Below, one piece after another: positions 25,063-37,485 of a stretch of 64,000 nt of DNA. Position 1 is the stretch's first letter. Each line of letters starts with the position of its first letter. The notes under the pieces are model-generated. The model made no database searches and was not told the DNA's origin. It was given only the letters and a program-made list of their open reading frames with translations. Made by a program: the position numbers and the translations under genes. The stretch comes from Cricetomys ansorgei (lineage: Eukaryota; Chordata; Mammalia; Rodentia; Nesomyidae): positions 4,830,001 to 4,894,000 of the forward strand of contig JAMJFZ010004031.1 in NCBI GenBank assembly GCA_026225945.1, given 5' to 3'.

Positions 25063-25984
25063 TTTTTTAAATGTGGTACAAAGCTAACAAAGATTTTGGT
25101 ACAAATACTTAGCCACCCGTTTATATGTCTAAAAATGTTGCACCCCCATGGAATTTGGCACAGGAAAAAAAGCGTGTAGAATGATCCCTGGGAGGAAAAA
25201 GCAACTTCACAGGGACCACAGTCACACTTGTTTCCCTCTTTCCTGAGACCACAAACATGCTGTTTTAAAATGCAACTTGTATCCTTTGCCCCACGTAGAA
25301 GCCTCAAAACTAACTATACTAAAGAATGCATTCAAGTCTTTACTCTGTACTCCTGCGCCTCCATTGGGATGTACAGATCAAACTTACATGCTATGTATGT
25401 ATAAAACAACAAAACAACAACACCAAGCTTCTATAAAAGGTAGTCCAGTCTTTTCTCATAACCTAAATCATTGTTTAAGGCACCCATTTCCTGAATGTCT
25501 GGTGATATGTCCGTTATGCTAAGGAGAGCTTAAGTTGACAAACAAGTCAGAAGTTGCTCCCTGAGAGGAATTCATGGAAAATCATGGGAAATCCTGAGAA
25601 GATTTTGATGGTCCTTACAGGGTAAGGACCATGAGGTTTGGGGAGTCTATGAAGAGGTCTGCAGCTCCGACATGCTGTGTCCCCCCCACGCGCTTTCATT
25701 ACCCAGTCTCAACCTCACGTGCTCTGGGCTGAATCACCAGTGCTAGGGTTTCAAGGATTATGTGTACTTGGAGGGTTCACTAGATTTTCTGGCAAGATAG
25801 GTCTTCAGCTTTGGCACTGCCCCAGGTCAGCATTTTTCAAGAGTAGAGTCACCTTGGAAAGAGTGTCTGCATTGGTCCATCTTCTTTAAAATCTTTATCT
25901 TATTCTCCCCTGATATTCTCAGTGTATTCTTCACTTTCTAGGTAATTAGGAAAAGAAAAAAACATCTAGCTTTGTTCTTTTAGT
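25063..25984. other. Unassigned intron sequence
   Basis: Contains a perfect 11-bp stem with 3-nt loop at 25608-25632 (ATGGTCCTTAC / GTAAGGACCAT). No exon or named repeat. Confidence 0.45.
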
Positions 25985-26890
25985 TTTTATTAATTTGAGA
26001 ATGTTATACAATGTACTTTGATTATATTCACTCCTACTCCTCCCACTAATTCCTTCCATATCTGTTCCCATTCCCTATAACCTCCAAGTTTGTATCTTTA
26101 TTTTTTAATAACCCATCAAGTCCAATTCATGTTGTTTATAATTGAGGATGTAGAGCCATGCACTGGAGTATGGTCAACCTACTAGAACCCATGCCCTCAA
26201 AGAAAATTGATTCTTTCCCCTCTAGAAGCCATCAAGAGTCCATAGCTCCCCAGTTAGGAGGAGGGGCTTCCATGCTAAGGTGTTGATTGGCTTGATCTTG
26301 TGCCAGTCAAATGTAGACAACCAGAGCTGTTGTGGGTTTATGAGCACGGAGGTCCTGTCGTGTCCAGAAGAAACCTTTTCACTTGGGCCGTCTGGCTTCT
26401 AGCTCTTTCAGTCTTCCTAGCCCCTCTCCTGCAGTGGTCGCTGAGCCTTGTGTCAGGCAGCAGGGTGGGAGTAGGGGAGAGAACCTGATAGGAAGTTTGT
26501 GTAGTGTACAGTGGTTAATGCAGAAACTCACAGCTGGTCAAAATGCAGGGAAATGTCATTAACCACTGTCCACTACACAAAGAAACTTCTCTGATGAGGT
26601 CTGAGAGGTGCAAGGTCAATGGGTGTAGAGATACAGTTTTGGAGAACAGTTGGATACTATGTCCATTTAGCAGAATAATGATAGCAGGCTCAATCCTGGG
26701 GCTGTGAGATCCCCAACCACAGGTTCTTGGCTAGATTTACAGTATCCGGCATGTGTTTTCTCCTGTGGAGCAGGTCTCAAATCCAATTAGAAAGGGGTCA
26801 GTTACCTTCATAACACAGCCTGTTCGTAGCTTGCCTCAGTCACCAAGCCTTTATGTGCCAGTGATAAAGAGAGAAAGCTCAATAAGAACT
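25985..26890 (-). mobile_element. Lx-type L1 non-coding fragment with internal inversion
   Basis: A T-rich start (TTTTTATTAATTTGAGAATG), then ATCAAGTCCAATTCATG, CCATGCACTGGAGTATGGTC, CCATAGCTCCCCAGTTAGG, TTGGCTTGATCTTGTGCCAG, ATGTCCATTTAGCAGAATAA and TCAAATCCAATTAGAAAG. These follow a common rodent Lx/L1 non-coding consensus as I remember it. At 26493-26588 the order is broken by an inverted segment flanked by inverted repeats. Confidence 0.65.
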
Positions 26891-27608
26891 TAGGAAAATA
26901 TTGATACACCAAACATTCTCTTCAGCCTAAAGGTGCTTCTCCGCCTGGTGCTTAGTGATTGATCATGGTGGTACCAAAGAGCACGAGAGCCCATCCAGTC
27001 ACACCGTGTTTTTCCTTCTTCTGTCTTTTCCTCCTTCTAGATTCTTGTGCTTAGAATTAAACATTAAGTCTCTTTGTGGATGAGCAGCACGCTGTGGAAT
27101 ATTCCAGTCTCTTTGCTTTTATAGTTGCACTGAGGGTGCTAAAGATGAATTGGAGTGCTATTTAGCAATCTGTGAAGTTAAAACACATCTGCAAGCGTCG
27201 TAGGAATCTTGGGAAAAGACTTTTTCACAAATTGAGTTTTCACTCTAGTTTTTTTTTCTTTTTTTTTATAACTTCCTTGTTTTATGTTTGGATGCTTGAA
27301 ATAAAATGATAAAAAGCTTGAGTTCTATGAATGAAACCTTGTTTCCTTGGGACTCAGAATCACAGTGTGTTAGCATGTTTTGAAGATGCCCGACAATTAA
27401 TTCTTTTAGTGTGCTCAAATATGAAATAGGCTACCTGTGTCACTGTTGAGCACTTTGTGGATCAGAAGTTGGAGGTTATAATCCAGTATCCTTCTTCCTT
27501 CCAGTAGAGTGGGCTAGCCCAGAAAAGGAAGAATAAATGTAATTAGAAATAGAACATAACAAATATAATAAGCAATGTAATAAGCTGGCCTCTGATTTCA
27601 CCTAACCC
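26891..27608. other. Unassigned intron sequence
   Basis: No exon or repeat is recognised; a T-rich tract lies at about 27249-27268. Confidence 0.45.
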
Positions 27609-27829
27609 AGTGGTTCTCAACCTTCCTAATGCTGCCACCCTTTAATACAGTTCCTCGTGTTGTGGTGACCCCCAGCCATGAAATTATCTTTGTTGCTGAT
27701 TTATAACTGTAATTTTGCTACTATTATGAATCATAATGTAAATATCTGATATGTAGCTGGTCTTAGCCAACCCCTGTGAAAAGGCCATTCAACCCACAAA
27801 GGGGTAGCAACCCATATGTTGAGAACCTG
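27609..27829 (+). mobile_element. URR1-type hAT-Charlie non-autonomous DNA transposon
   Basis: Begins CAGTGGTTCTCAACCTTCC and ends near ATGTTGAGAACCTG, a decayed terminal inverted repeat. Interior words TGTGGTGACCCCCAGCC, AACTGTAATTTTGCTAC, GAATCATAATGTAAATATC and AACCCCTGTGAAAAGG follow URR1. About 220 bp and no coding sequence; mobilised in the past by an autonomous hAT transposase. Confidence 0.85.
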
Positions 27830-28152
27830 AATTGAAGCTTGCAAACTTCTCACAGCTGATTCCTGTGACCACAGGGTTTTTTTTTTCCTTCTCTCATATA
27901 ATACACCCCAATACCCCTCCTCACCTCCCTCTACTCCTCCCAGCTCTCCCCTCTCCCCTCCCCCCCCAGATCTGCCCTCCCACCTCTCCCCAGAAAAGAA
28001 CAGTCCTCTCAGGGTTACTGCTCAAACAGGTCACAAGATGGAACAGGGCTGGGCACTAGTCCTTACATCAAGGATAGACTAGGCAACCTAGCAGGAGAAA
28101 AAGGGTCCCAAGGGCAGGTAGCAGGGTCAGAGATCTGATACACCACCACCCC

Positions 28153-28183
<31 letters not shown>

Positions 28184-30420
28184 TCCAGCCTGTGTAGGAT
28201 CTCTGCAAGAACATCAAGCCAGACAACCGCAAGACATATTTGGGGGACTCTGCAGGTTCCATGTCTGCCACTTCAGGCTCTGTGAGCCCCCAAGAGTGCT
28301 GGTCAGTTGACTTTGTGGGGCATGTTCTCCTGGTATCCTTGACCCTTCTCATCTCCCCAATCCCTGCTCCCCTTCTGCAGGGTTCCCTGAGCTCTGCAGG
28401 ACTTTTGGCCTTTGCATCTGCTCCCATCAACTGCTGGAAGAACCCTCTCTGACGAAGATTGGGCTAGGCACCAGTCTATGAGCAGAGCAGGATATCATCA
28501 GAAATCATCTCCTGGCTATCCAGTCTCTAGTTCCTGTCCTACCCTGCAGTATCAGGCATGGGTTCTCTCCTTTAGCATGAAGTTCTGCTCTTCCATTTTC
28601 ACAGTGGATCCTGTAGGGAGAATAGGTTATAGGTTGGAGATTTTGTGGCTGGGACGGTATCCCAGTCCTACCACTAGAAACCTTGCTGGGTTACAGGAGA
28701 TGGCCTGTTCAGGCTCCCCATTCCCCATTACTAGAAGTCCTCGCTAAGATCTCCTTCATAGATTTCAGTGAGTTCCACTGCACTAAGTCTCCTGATTCTC
28801 CCCTAAATGTCCTCCAATTCCAGTTGTCCATCCTTATACTCTCTCCCTCCTTCCCTCTCTCCCTACCTGGTTCCTTCTGTTCTGATTCCCATCCTCCCCC
28901 AGCCCACCTGCACCCTCTGTTCTATTTACATTTTACCAGGGAGATCCCTGTGTCCCCACTGGGGCCCTACTTGCTGCATAGTCTCTCTGGGTCTGTGGAT
29001 GGCAGCACCTTTGTCCTTTGCTTAATAGTTAATATCTGCATGTAAGGGAGTACATACCATGATGGTCTTTCTGGGACTGGCTTACCTCACTGAGGATGGT
29101 TTTTTTCTAGTTCCATTCATTTGCATGCAGAATTCCTGTAGTCATGTTTTTTTAATAGCTGAGTAGTACCCCATTGCATAAACGTACCCCAATTTCTTTA
29201 TCTGTTCTTCAGTTGAGGGGCATCTCAGTTGTTTCCGCTTTCTGGCTGTTATGAATAAAGCTGCTATGAACATAGTTGAGCGAGTCTCCTTGTGGTAGGA
29301 TGGAACAGCTTTGGGTGTATGCCAAGGAGTGGTATAGCTTTATCTTGAGGTAGGGTCAATTCTCAATTTCCTGAGAAATTGCCATATTGATTTCCATAGT
29401 GGCTGTACAAGTTTGCACTCCCACTAGCAATGAAGGAGTGTTCCCCTCGCTCCACATCCTTATCAACATGAGCTGTCATTGTCATCCTGACAGGTGGAAG
29501 GTGGAATCTCAGAGTAGTTTTGATTTATATTTCCCAGAAGGCTAAGGATTTGAGATTTTGAGATTCCTCTTTTGAGAACCTTCTCTGTTTAGAACTGTAC
29601 GCCATTTTTTAATTGGTTGTTTGTTTTATTGATGTCTAGTTTCTTGAGTTCTTTATATATTTTGAATATTAGCCCTCTGTCTTCTGATAGTGAAGTTGGT
29701 GAAAGTCTTTCTCCTTCTATAGGGTGACATTTTGTCTTATTGACAGTTTCCTTTACCTTAAAGAAGCTTTTCAGTTTCATGAAGTCCCATTTGTTAATTG
29801 CTGCTCTTAGTGCCTGAGCTATCGGTGTTCTGTTCAGGAAGTTGTCTCCTGTGTCAGTGCATTCGAGGCTATTCCCCACTTTCTCTTCTACCAGGTTCAG
29901 TGAATATGGTTTTATGTTGGGGTCTTTGATCCACATGGATTTGAGTTTTGTGCAAGGCGATAGATGTGGTTCCATTTGCATTCTTCTGTATGCAGACATC
30001 CAGTTTGACCAACACCATTTGTTAATGATGCTTTCTTTCTTCCATTTTATATTTCTGTTTTCTTTATCAAAGCTCAGGTGTCCATAAGTGTGTGAATGTA
30101 TGTCTGGATCTTCAATTATGTTCCATCGGTCCACATGTCTACTTTCATGCCGTTACCATGCATGCGGTTTTTATTATTATCAATCTGTAATACAGCTTGA
30201 GATCAGGAATGTCGGTACCTCTGGAAGTTTTTATTTTTTCAGGATTATTTTAGCTATCCTGGGTTTTTCGTTTTTCCATGTGAAACTGGGTATTTTCTTT
30301 TCAAGGTCTGGAAAGAATTGTATTAGGATTTTGATAGGGATTGCATTGAATCTGTAATTTGTGTTTGGTAAGATGGCCATTTTTACTATGCTGACGCTGC
30401 TAATCCAGGAGCATGGGAGA

Positions 30421-30934
30421 TCGTAGCAGTTATCTACCGGGCTTTTACCCTCAATTTCAGGAAAGAGTATAGAAGAATGGAAAGAATGAAACCTTCACTG
30501 CCCTTGTAGGCAGCCTTGATAGAAAGAGAGAAAGGAAGAAATATTCACAGCCCATTTTGCCTGTCCGAAGTTTGGAGAGCAGGAGCTGACTGTGAGCTGC
30601 CCACGTCTCAGCTCAATATCTTCAATCCCAATATCTCCAACCAATGTTCTTCTAAGCAGTAACCAACAACCAACCAACCAACCAATCAACCAACCCCGGC
30701 TCTCAGAGCCTCAACCCTTATATACTCTAGGCAAAAGTTATCAGAAAGTTCAAGGGGCACACAATCATAAGGTCAAGCTACAGGTGGCAAAATAGCTGCT
30801 TGTAACCAAATTACAGCCAGTGGCAACAAAGTCCAAATCAAACTCAATATTATCTACCACACATGGGATGGGAACAAAAACATAGTCCAAATGCCATTTT
30901 ATGTTTTTAAGTTAACCAACAAAACTTTTCTTTT
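30421..30934 (-). mobile_element. LTR-like insertion inside the LINE-1
   Basis: This block has no L1 resemblance. On the minus strand it shows a TATA-like AGTATATAAGG at about 30717-30727, followed by an (GGTT)n stretch and transcript-like sequence, as in a retroviral-type LTR promoter. The + strand shows (CCAA)n at 30664-30690. No retroviral genes are present. I cannot name the family; it could also be an unrelated captured fragment. Confidence 0.45.
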
Positions 30935-31109
30935 TATTTTTCTTCTTTTTTTTTTTTTTGTTTTTGTTTTTCCAGACAGAGTTGTGTTGTAACTCTAACT
31001 GTCCTGGATCTTGCTCTGTAGACCACCAGACTGGCCTCGAACTCACAGAGATCTGCCTGCCTCTGCCTCCAGAGTGCTGGGATTAAAGGCGTGTGCCACC
31101 ACCACCTGA
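30935..31109 (-). mobile_element. B1 SINE, antisense
   Basis: On the + strand: T-rich tail, CAGACAGAGTTGTGTTGTAA, GACTGGCCTCGAACTCACAG, TGCCTCTGCCTCCAGAGTGC and GGCGTGTGCCACCACC. This is a nearly full-length B1 in reverse orientation. Confidence 0.9.
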
Positions 31110-32880
31110 CTTTCAATTTCTTTCTTCAGAGACTTAAAGTTTTTGTCATACAAGTCTTTCACTTGCTTGGTTAGAGACACCCCAAGGTATTTCATGGTAT
31201 TTGTGGCTATTGTTAATGTTGTTTCCCTGATTTCTTTCTCAGGCCATTGTCGTTTGTATATAGGAGTGCTACTAATATCTTTGAGTTGATCTTTTAGCCA
31301 AACACTGAGGTTGTCTATCGGCTATAGGAGTTCACTGGTAGAATTTTTGAAGTTGCTTATACACACTATCATGTCATCTGTAAATAAGGATAATTTGACT
31401 TCTTCCTTTCTAATTTGTATCCCCTTGGTCTCTTTCTGTTGTCTTACTGCTCTAACTAGAACTTCAAATGCTATGTTGAGTAAGTATGAAGAGAGGACAA
31501 CCTTGTCTTGTTCCTGATTTTAGTGGACTTGCTTTGAGTTTCTCTCCATTTGATGTTAGCTGTGAGTTTTCTGTAAATTGCCTTTATTGTATATAGGTAT
31601 GTCCCTTGTATTCCTAATCTCTCTAAGACTTTTATCATAGAGTGGTGATGGATTTTGTTGAAAGCTTTCTCAGCATTTGGTGAGATGATCATAAGAGATT
31701 TTGTTGTTACCTTTGTTGTTGTTGTTGTTGCTTTCAGTTTGTTTATATGATGGATTGCATTGACTGATTTTCACATGTTGAAACATCCCTGCATCTCTGG
31801 GATGAGGCCTGCTTGATCAAGGTGGATGAACTTTTTGATGTGTTCTTGGATTCAGTTTGTCAGTATTTTCTTGAGTATTCTTGCATCTATCTTCATGAGG
31901 GAAATTGGTCTGTAATTCTCTTTCTTTGATGAATCTTTGCATGGTTAGGTATCAGGATGACTGTAAAATGAGGATGAGACCTTGTAGAATGATTTTGGCA
32001 GTGTTCATTCTGTTTCCATTTTGTGGAATAATTTGGGGAGTATGGCGTTAACTCTTCTTTGACTGTCTGATAGAATTCCTCACTAAAACCATATGGCCCT
32101 GAGCTTTTTTAGTTAGGAGGCTTTTAAAGACCTCTTCTATTTTTTGAGGAGTTATAGGTCTGTTCAAATTGTTTATCTGGTCTTGATTTAACATTGGTAG
32201 GTATTATCTATCAAGAAAAATATTCATGTCCTTTGGATTTTCCAATTTTGTGGAGTACAGGTTTTTAAAGTATGACCTAATGATTCTTTGGATTTCCCCA
32301 GTGTCTGTGGTTTTGTTTCTGATTTTGTTGATTTGGATATTCTCTCTCCGGCTTTTAATTAGTTTGGATAAGGGTTTATCTATCTTGCTAATTTTCTCAA
32401 AGAACTAACTCTTGTTTCATTGATTCTTTGAATTGTTCTCTTTGTTTCTATTTTATTGATTTCAGCCCTCAGTTTGATTCTTTCTTTCCATCTACTTCTC
32501 ATGGATGTGCTCACTTCTTTTTGTGCTTACTTCTAGGGCGTTCAGATGTGCTGTTAATTTGCTATTTTATGGTCTCTCCACTCTGTTTTGGTAGGTGCCT
32601 TGTGCTATGAATTTTTCTCTTCGCACCACTTTCATTATATCCCATAAGTCTGGATATGTTGTGGATTCATTTTCATTGAATTCTAGAAAGTCTTTAATTT
32701 CTTTCTTTCTTTCTGTCTTGACCTAGTCATCATTCAGCAGAGAGTTGTTCAGTTTCCATGAGTTTGTGGGCCTTCTGTTCTTGAAATCCAGCTTTAATCT
32801 GTGGTGGTCTGATAGAATGCAGGAGGTTATTTCAGTTTTATCTATTAAGACTTGCTTTGTGGTTTTAGTTTTAGTTTTAA

Positions 32881-35854
32881 GTGCCTAACAAATCCTCCAA
32901 ATTCAGGCTGAGAATTCTCCTTTGAACTCATTGTATTTGGAAGACAAATTTGTCTCGTAGTTTTTGTTGTGAAAGTTCATTTTTAGTTGTTTTTAAAATA
33001 ATTGTTTTATGCACTGTTGGGTGAGGGGCTGCCTAGGTCTTTGATTTTTGTCTGCAGGTGTTGGGTTAATATGGAGGATGTTGATTGGTAACGATCTGCA
33101 TATGCTATCAGTAGAACACCTGAGGAGTTCTATCTGAATCAATAAAAACATCGGAGCTCAGATGATCAGGGTTCCAGTGTCCAGTATGGCATTGGCCAGG
33201 ATAGTGGTTCCCTCTGCTAAGGTCTGGCAGGGTATGCACCTATGAATAATGCCTCTGTCTGTTCCTTGCTGAGCCTATACAGCGGCTAACTACTACAAGC
33301 TTTAACTTGCTCTCTTATAAGGTAAGTTACTAGAGCCAGATGAAGATTTGGATGGTGCAGTAGCACACTAAGCACATCTGTCTCAAAGGCCTATGCTTAG
33401 CAAATAATTAACTCTCCATGGATTGAAAACATGTCTAGATCTAGTTTCCTTATCTTTCATATGTGGACGCCAAGCTTCTGTCACAGGTAAGATTGTTCCC
33501 TGTCACTGCAGTGTAATTAAACTCACAAAGTGCTCTATCCCCAAAAGGAGCAGAAGCTATCAGACACAGAAATGATAATCACTACTGTCAGGTGGGACAC
33601 TCTGAAGCACTTACCATCTAAATTAGGAGGTGGTGTCCTTAACAAGTTTAATCAATGACTAATTCATTATATTGCTCCTCCTGCGGAATCCATGAGGAGG
33701 ATCCTCTTTAATCTGAGGAGTGACTCCACATAACTGGCTCCATAGGAAGGCCTGACTCCCAGTCATGCTGGCCAGGAAAGCAAGGTCCATGTGGAGCAAG
33801 ATGGGAGAGGCGCTGCTTCTTTTTTCCACAAGGGAGTGATCTTAAGAAAGCCACTTTGTGTCATTTTCTCCATCTTAAAACAGGGCATGAGGGTACCTTC
33901 CTATCCAAATCATTATATAATGAAAGTTTGAGTTGATTTGATGTATACAGATTTGAGTGTGATTGAATGTTTAGGAAATTTCTAGAGTTTATTCAATTTG
34001 GTTTTACTTTTTAGGGTAGGGGAATATTGAATAACATGTTACAATACTATTTTTAGTCATTTAAAATACTTTTACCTGTCTGATATTTACAAAAGGACTC
34101 AACATAGCAAGGCATTATGCTTACAAATAATAGTAATTTATATTATGATTTCAATCCATTTGATCCCTTCTAACTGCTGTAAATAAATTATGTTCATCGC
34201 TGGAACTGGCTTTGGGCATTAGAGCAACTCTAATTAGCATAGGTGCCAAGGTTATACATGTGGCTAGGAACTTGAGTTTATGGAATCAAAGCTCCAGTTT
34301 AAAATTTTTGTACCTGGTTTCAGTGCATGTTCAGTTTGTCCCAGATGAATGAGATAATGGCAGGGCGTACTTCTAGATCAGAATCACCTGATTTCCTCCA
34401 AGCACTGAAGATGGCCACAACTGAATTCAGGAGAGCCTGGGAAGAGGGATCTATTCAGTGGAGGTTGGGGAGAAAAAAAAAAAACAACAGAAGTACAATT
34501 AATTTGATTGGACTCTGTTTCTCTTTAAGGTTACTTGGAGAGCTCTTGGGAAGCCGAGAGCTGTTACCTAGGAGACTTTGTCCCTGAGCCCTAAGACAAT
34601 GGTGTTTCCACTTATATTTGAAGATGCTTTGGGAACCTTTTGTCCACATTATTCATTAGCGATGCTGCAGCTTAGGCCAGCAGCCACTTAAGAAGTGATT
34701 TAACTCAGTCCTAATCGTCACCATACCAAGCTACTTTTCACGTACTGATAATGAACATTTACTCCAAAGATTCCCTCTGCTTTTGACTTACGCATCTACG
34801 CTGCTGCTTCCCTTCTCTGTACACCTTTTTTTTCTGAATTTAAATCACTTTTCTCAAACTCTGAGTAATTGCAACTTACAGGGTTCCGTCCTCAGTATTA
34901 CATAGACTTTTAGGGTAAATACATGTGTATAACAATCGCCCCCCCATACAAATAATTAGCTTAAATAACTTTTTACTCAGGGAGATAGGTGTTTAGCCAT
35001 AGCTAGTTGGATCAGCAGAAAAATGCATCAGTCCTTAGACTTTTGTAAGTTAAAACTGATGCTTTTTTTTTTTAAATCAGTTATTCCATAAAGGAACTTT
35101 TTAGAAAGACAGAATGTACCACACAGCTGATCAGTCCTGGTGCAATCAAACCCTGCATTGTCTTCAGAGAGAGCCGCCAGCTTCCAGGCCTGGCCCCTAT
35201 AATGGACGAGTAGCTTTTGTGACCCCCCAGATGTGGAGTTCTTTTAAGATACGCGTCTGGGGAACAGTTCTTTTGTTACGGTGCAATAGTAATATCAGAA
35301 TTTCCTGGGAGTGGGTCATCACAGGAAATTATCAGCAATTCATAGACTTTCCTTTTTGCGTTCACTTCAGCCTCAGGGGTAATCACAAAAGATTATAGTC
35401 TCCATTTCAGCTTTCACATCTCTGAAATATTCTTCTCTGCTGAGAGCATGATTGATTCCCAGAGGACAGCTTTTAACCCCCCCTAGCTTTAGGAGGGCTG
35501 GTCAAACTGAAGTGTTTTGATAACTGCCATCCATTGAGATTGTGGATGATTCTGTTGTCTGGCAGATATTTAGTGGTTCCCGACTAATTATACAAAATAT
35601 TTTAGACGAAGTGACTTGTATTATTACTAGGTAGAGGTATTTGTCCAATTTTAGTAAAAATGTTAGATGCGAAGGGAGAGGCATAATGGTCAATAAGAAT
35701 TTCAAATGAGTGTCATGAAGATAGAAAGACCAAGCATCCTAATAAGATTAATTTCAGAACATGAAAAATAATTTAGGGCCATTTCTGAGTGTCTTCCTAC
35801 TACATGGATGCAGTGTAAACACCTTTTTGCTCAAAATGGTAAGCTTTTGGGTTT
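32881..35854. other. Unassigned intron sequence
   Basis: The first 300 bp could be further decayed L1 or LTR sequence, but I recognise no clear words. Beyond that no exon or repeat is identified; there are several isolated donor-like GTAAG sites (for example at 33321 and 33487) without partners. Confidence 0.4.
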
Positions 35855-35970
35855 TTTTTTATTTGTTTCACTAGCTTTGTAGCTGAGGCTCACCTTGAAG
35901 TAATGGCGGTCATCCTTCCTCTCCCTCCCAAGTGTTCGGATTACAGGCATGTGCCACCGTGCCCCAACTG
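35855..35970 (-). mobile_element. B1-like SINE, antisense
   Basis: TTTGTAGCTGAGGCTCACC, CCTCTCCCTCCCAAGTG and ATTACAGGCATGTGCCACCG are reverse B1 words. Confidence 0.75.
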
Positions 35971-36074
35971 AAAAGATAAATCTTTTGATTACTGCAAGAC
36001 ACTCGGCGTGTTTCCAGCAGTTTACTGTGTTGTCCATGTAGTGTTCTGTTTCTTTCGTTGTTGTTATATGTAGT

Positions 36075-36358
36075 ATATGCATGTGTGCGTACCCATTCAT
36101 GCACATGCAGGAGCCAGAGGTCAACACTCTTTGTCTTTGAGGCAGAGTCTCAGACTGAACCTGGTGCTTATCAGTTAGCTAGCTTAGCTAGCCAAGCGAG
36201 CTCATCAGATCTGCCCGTCTAGCCCTACTCCAGCGCCGTGCTTACAGGCACACACCACCACGCATGGCTATTTTACGTGGGTGTTAGGTACTGAACTCAA
36301 GTCCTCATGCCTGCATAGCAAGTGCGTTGTCTACTGAGCCATCTTCCAACTCCTTCTC
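36075..36358 (-). mobile_element. B4-type SINE, antisense
   Basis: GAGCCAGAGGTCAACACTC, TTGAGGCAGAGTCTCAG, CTTACAGGCACACACCACCA and CTACTGAGCCATCTTCCAAC read as the reverse complement of a B4/ID-B1 composite. Confidence 0.7.
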
Positions 36359-36447
36359 TCTATTTCTCAATTAGAAAAATGTTGATGCTGTATCTGTGTG
36401 AGCAAGCTGGATGGATTTCGGTTTGGTAACTTTCTTCACTGTGTTCA

Positions 36448-36450
<3 letters not shown>

Positions 36451-36478
<28 letters not shown>
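36451..36478. repeat. Poly-T tract
   Basis: About 27 consecutive T residues before GTGGCTCTGAC. Confidence 0.95.
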
Positions 36479-37394
36479 GTGGCTCTGACTAGAAAGAAGG
36501 CTTCATGTGTATCTGAAGTAGGCTTGGATAATGTGTTTTCTTCTCCTGGAACTAACCACGTTCTCTTCCAAATTTAAAGGAAAATGAAGATGGTTCTATT
36601 TAAAACTACTCTTGGATTGAACTCCTTGCCTCTTTGCATTCATGTGAAATAATTTCAAGTCAAATGAACAAATGCTGAATGTCAAGCTGTACAGCTAACA
36701 GAGCCTTATTCAATAAAGCAATTATCATAGTTGCAAGCAGAGTGAGGCGTTTTTAATAGCTCTTTATTTTCCTTTACAACTGTTTTACATTTTTATAACA
36801 TAAATGGAAAAACAAACTTGAACCAGAAATGTTCTCTACTGAGAAGAGTTGATAAATACATGCATACACAACCACACAAAGGGATGATAGGAATGGGAAA
36901 ACATAATGAAAAGTGGTTTGGATAGTCCGTGTCCATAAAACCTCCTGGGAACTATTTGGCAACTAAAATCCTAAAATGTGAAGTTTGACAAGGTAAGCCT
37001 GCCAGAAGCAACAGGACACTCAGTTCTGAGAGTGTGCCTCTGTTGTTCACAATCTGAGAAAGAAGCAGGCGACATTAGAGTGAGCGCGCAGTGTGCTTCC
37101 ATAACATCGGCTTTCAGATTAACTACTGTGAGAATTTGGCTGTGAGATGTCTTCCCCAGGCTTGAGTGTCAGATGCTTGCTCCTCAACAGGTGACACTGT
37201 TTTTAGAAACAGTGAAACTTTAGAAACTAGAAAGTGTAGGGCCTTGATGAAGAAGGTCACAGGAAGGATGCCGATGAAGGGTGTACCTTCATCACATCCC
37301 TCCTCTGCTTCTTGCTCTCTGGATATCCATGCAATGCTTGGCGTGTTGTTATACTAACATTTTTTTTTCTTGTTTACCTAAGATTCCAATTTAA
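36479..37394. other. Repeat-poor intron sequence
   Basis: No repeat or exon is recognised; 36480-36780 looks non-repetitive and AT-rich. Confidence 0.45.
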
Positions 37395-37485
37395 GGCTGT
37401 AGTGTAGCTTATTTGTAGAGTATGTGCTTAGCTATGTGTAAGGCTCTGGGCTCAATCCAGAAAGAATGAATGAATAGAAAAATAA
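37395..37485 (+). mobile_element. ID-like SINE
   Basis: GGCTGTAGTGTAGCTTATTTG, GTATGTGCTTAGC and AAGGCTCTGGGCTCAATCC follow the ID/BC1 head, ending in an A-rich tail. Confidence 0.7.

Larger units (their letters stand above)
29040..32870 (-). pseudogene. Decayed LINE-1 ORF2 (reverse transcriptase and C-terminus)
   Basis: ORF2 encodes the endonuclease/reverse transcriptase used in retrotransposition. On the minus strand, frame 29589-30134 retains the C-terminal region with KWDFMKLKSFFKVKETVNK and FKIYKELKKL words. Frame 31471-31692 retains part of the reverse-transcriptase domain with NAEKAFNKIHH and the conserved IKVLERLGIQGTYL. Many stops and frameshifts separate these blocks, and about 690 bp of foreign sequence interrupts the gene at 30421-31109. 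Words matching ORF2 antisense continue to about 32870. Confidence 0.8.
27876..32880 (-). mobile_element. Rodent LINE-1, 5'-truncated, with nested insertions
   Basis: A poly-T start at 27876 marks the poly-A tail of an L1 inserted on the minus strand. The 3' UTR (about 27900-29030, with a polypyrimidine tract on the + strand and a (CA)n at 28155-28182) leads into decayed ORF2. The recognisable element fades near 32880, so ORF1 and probably most of the endonuclease are missing. L1 sequence stops at about 30420 and resumes near 31110 around an LTR-like insert and a B1. The element is too broken to move. Confidence 0.85.

Noticed and set aside
29589..30134. 181-codon minus-strand frame as a host gene
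   Set aside because: Its words match the LINE-1 ORF2 C-terminal region, and it continues into the rest of a decayed L1.
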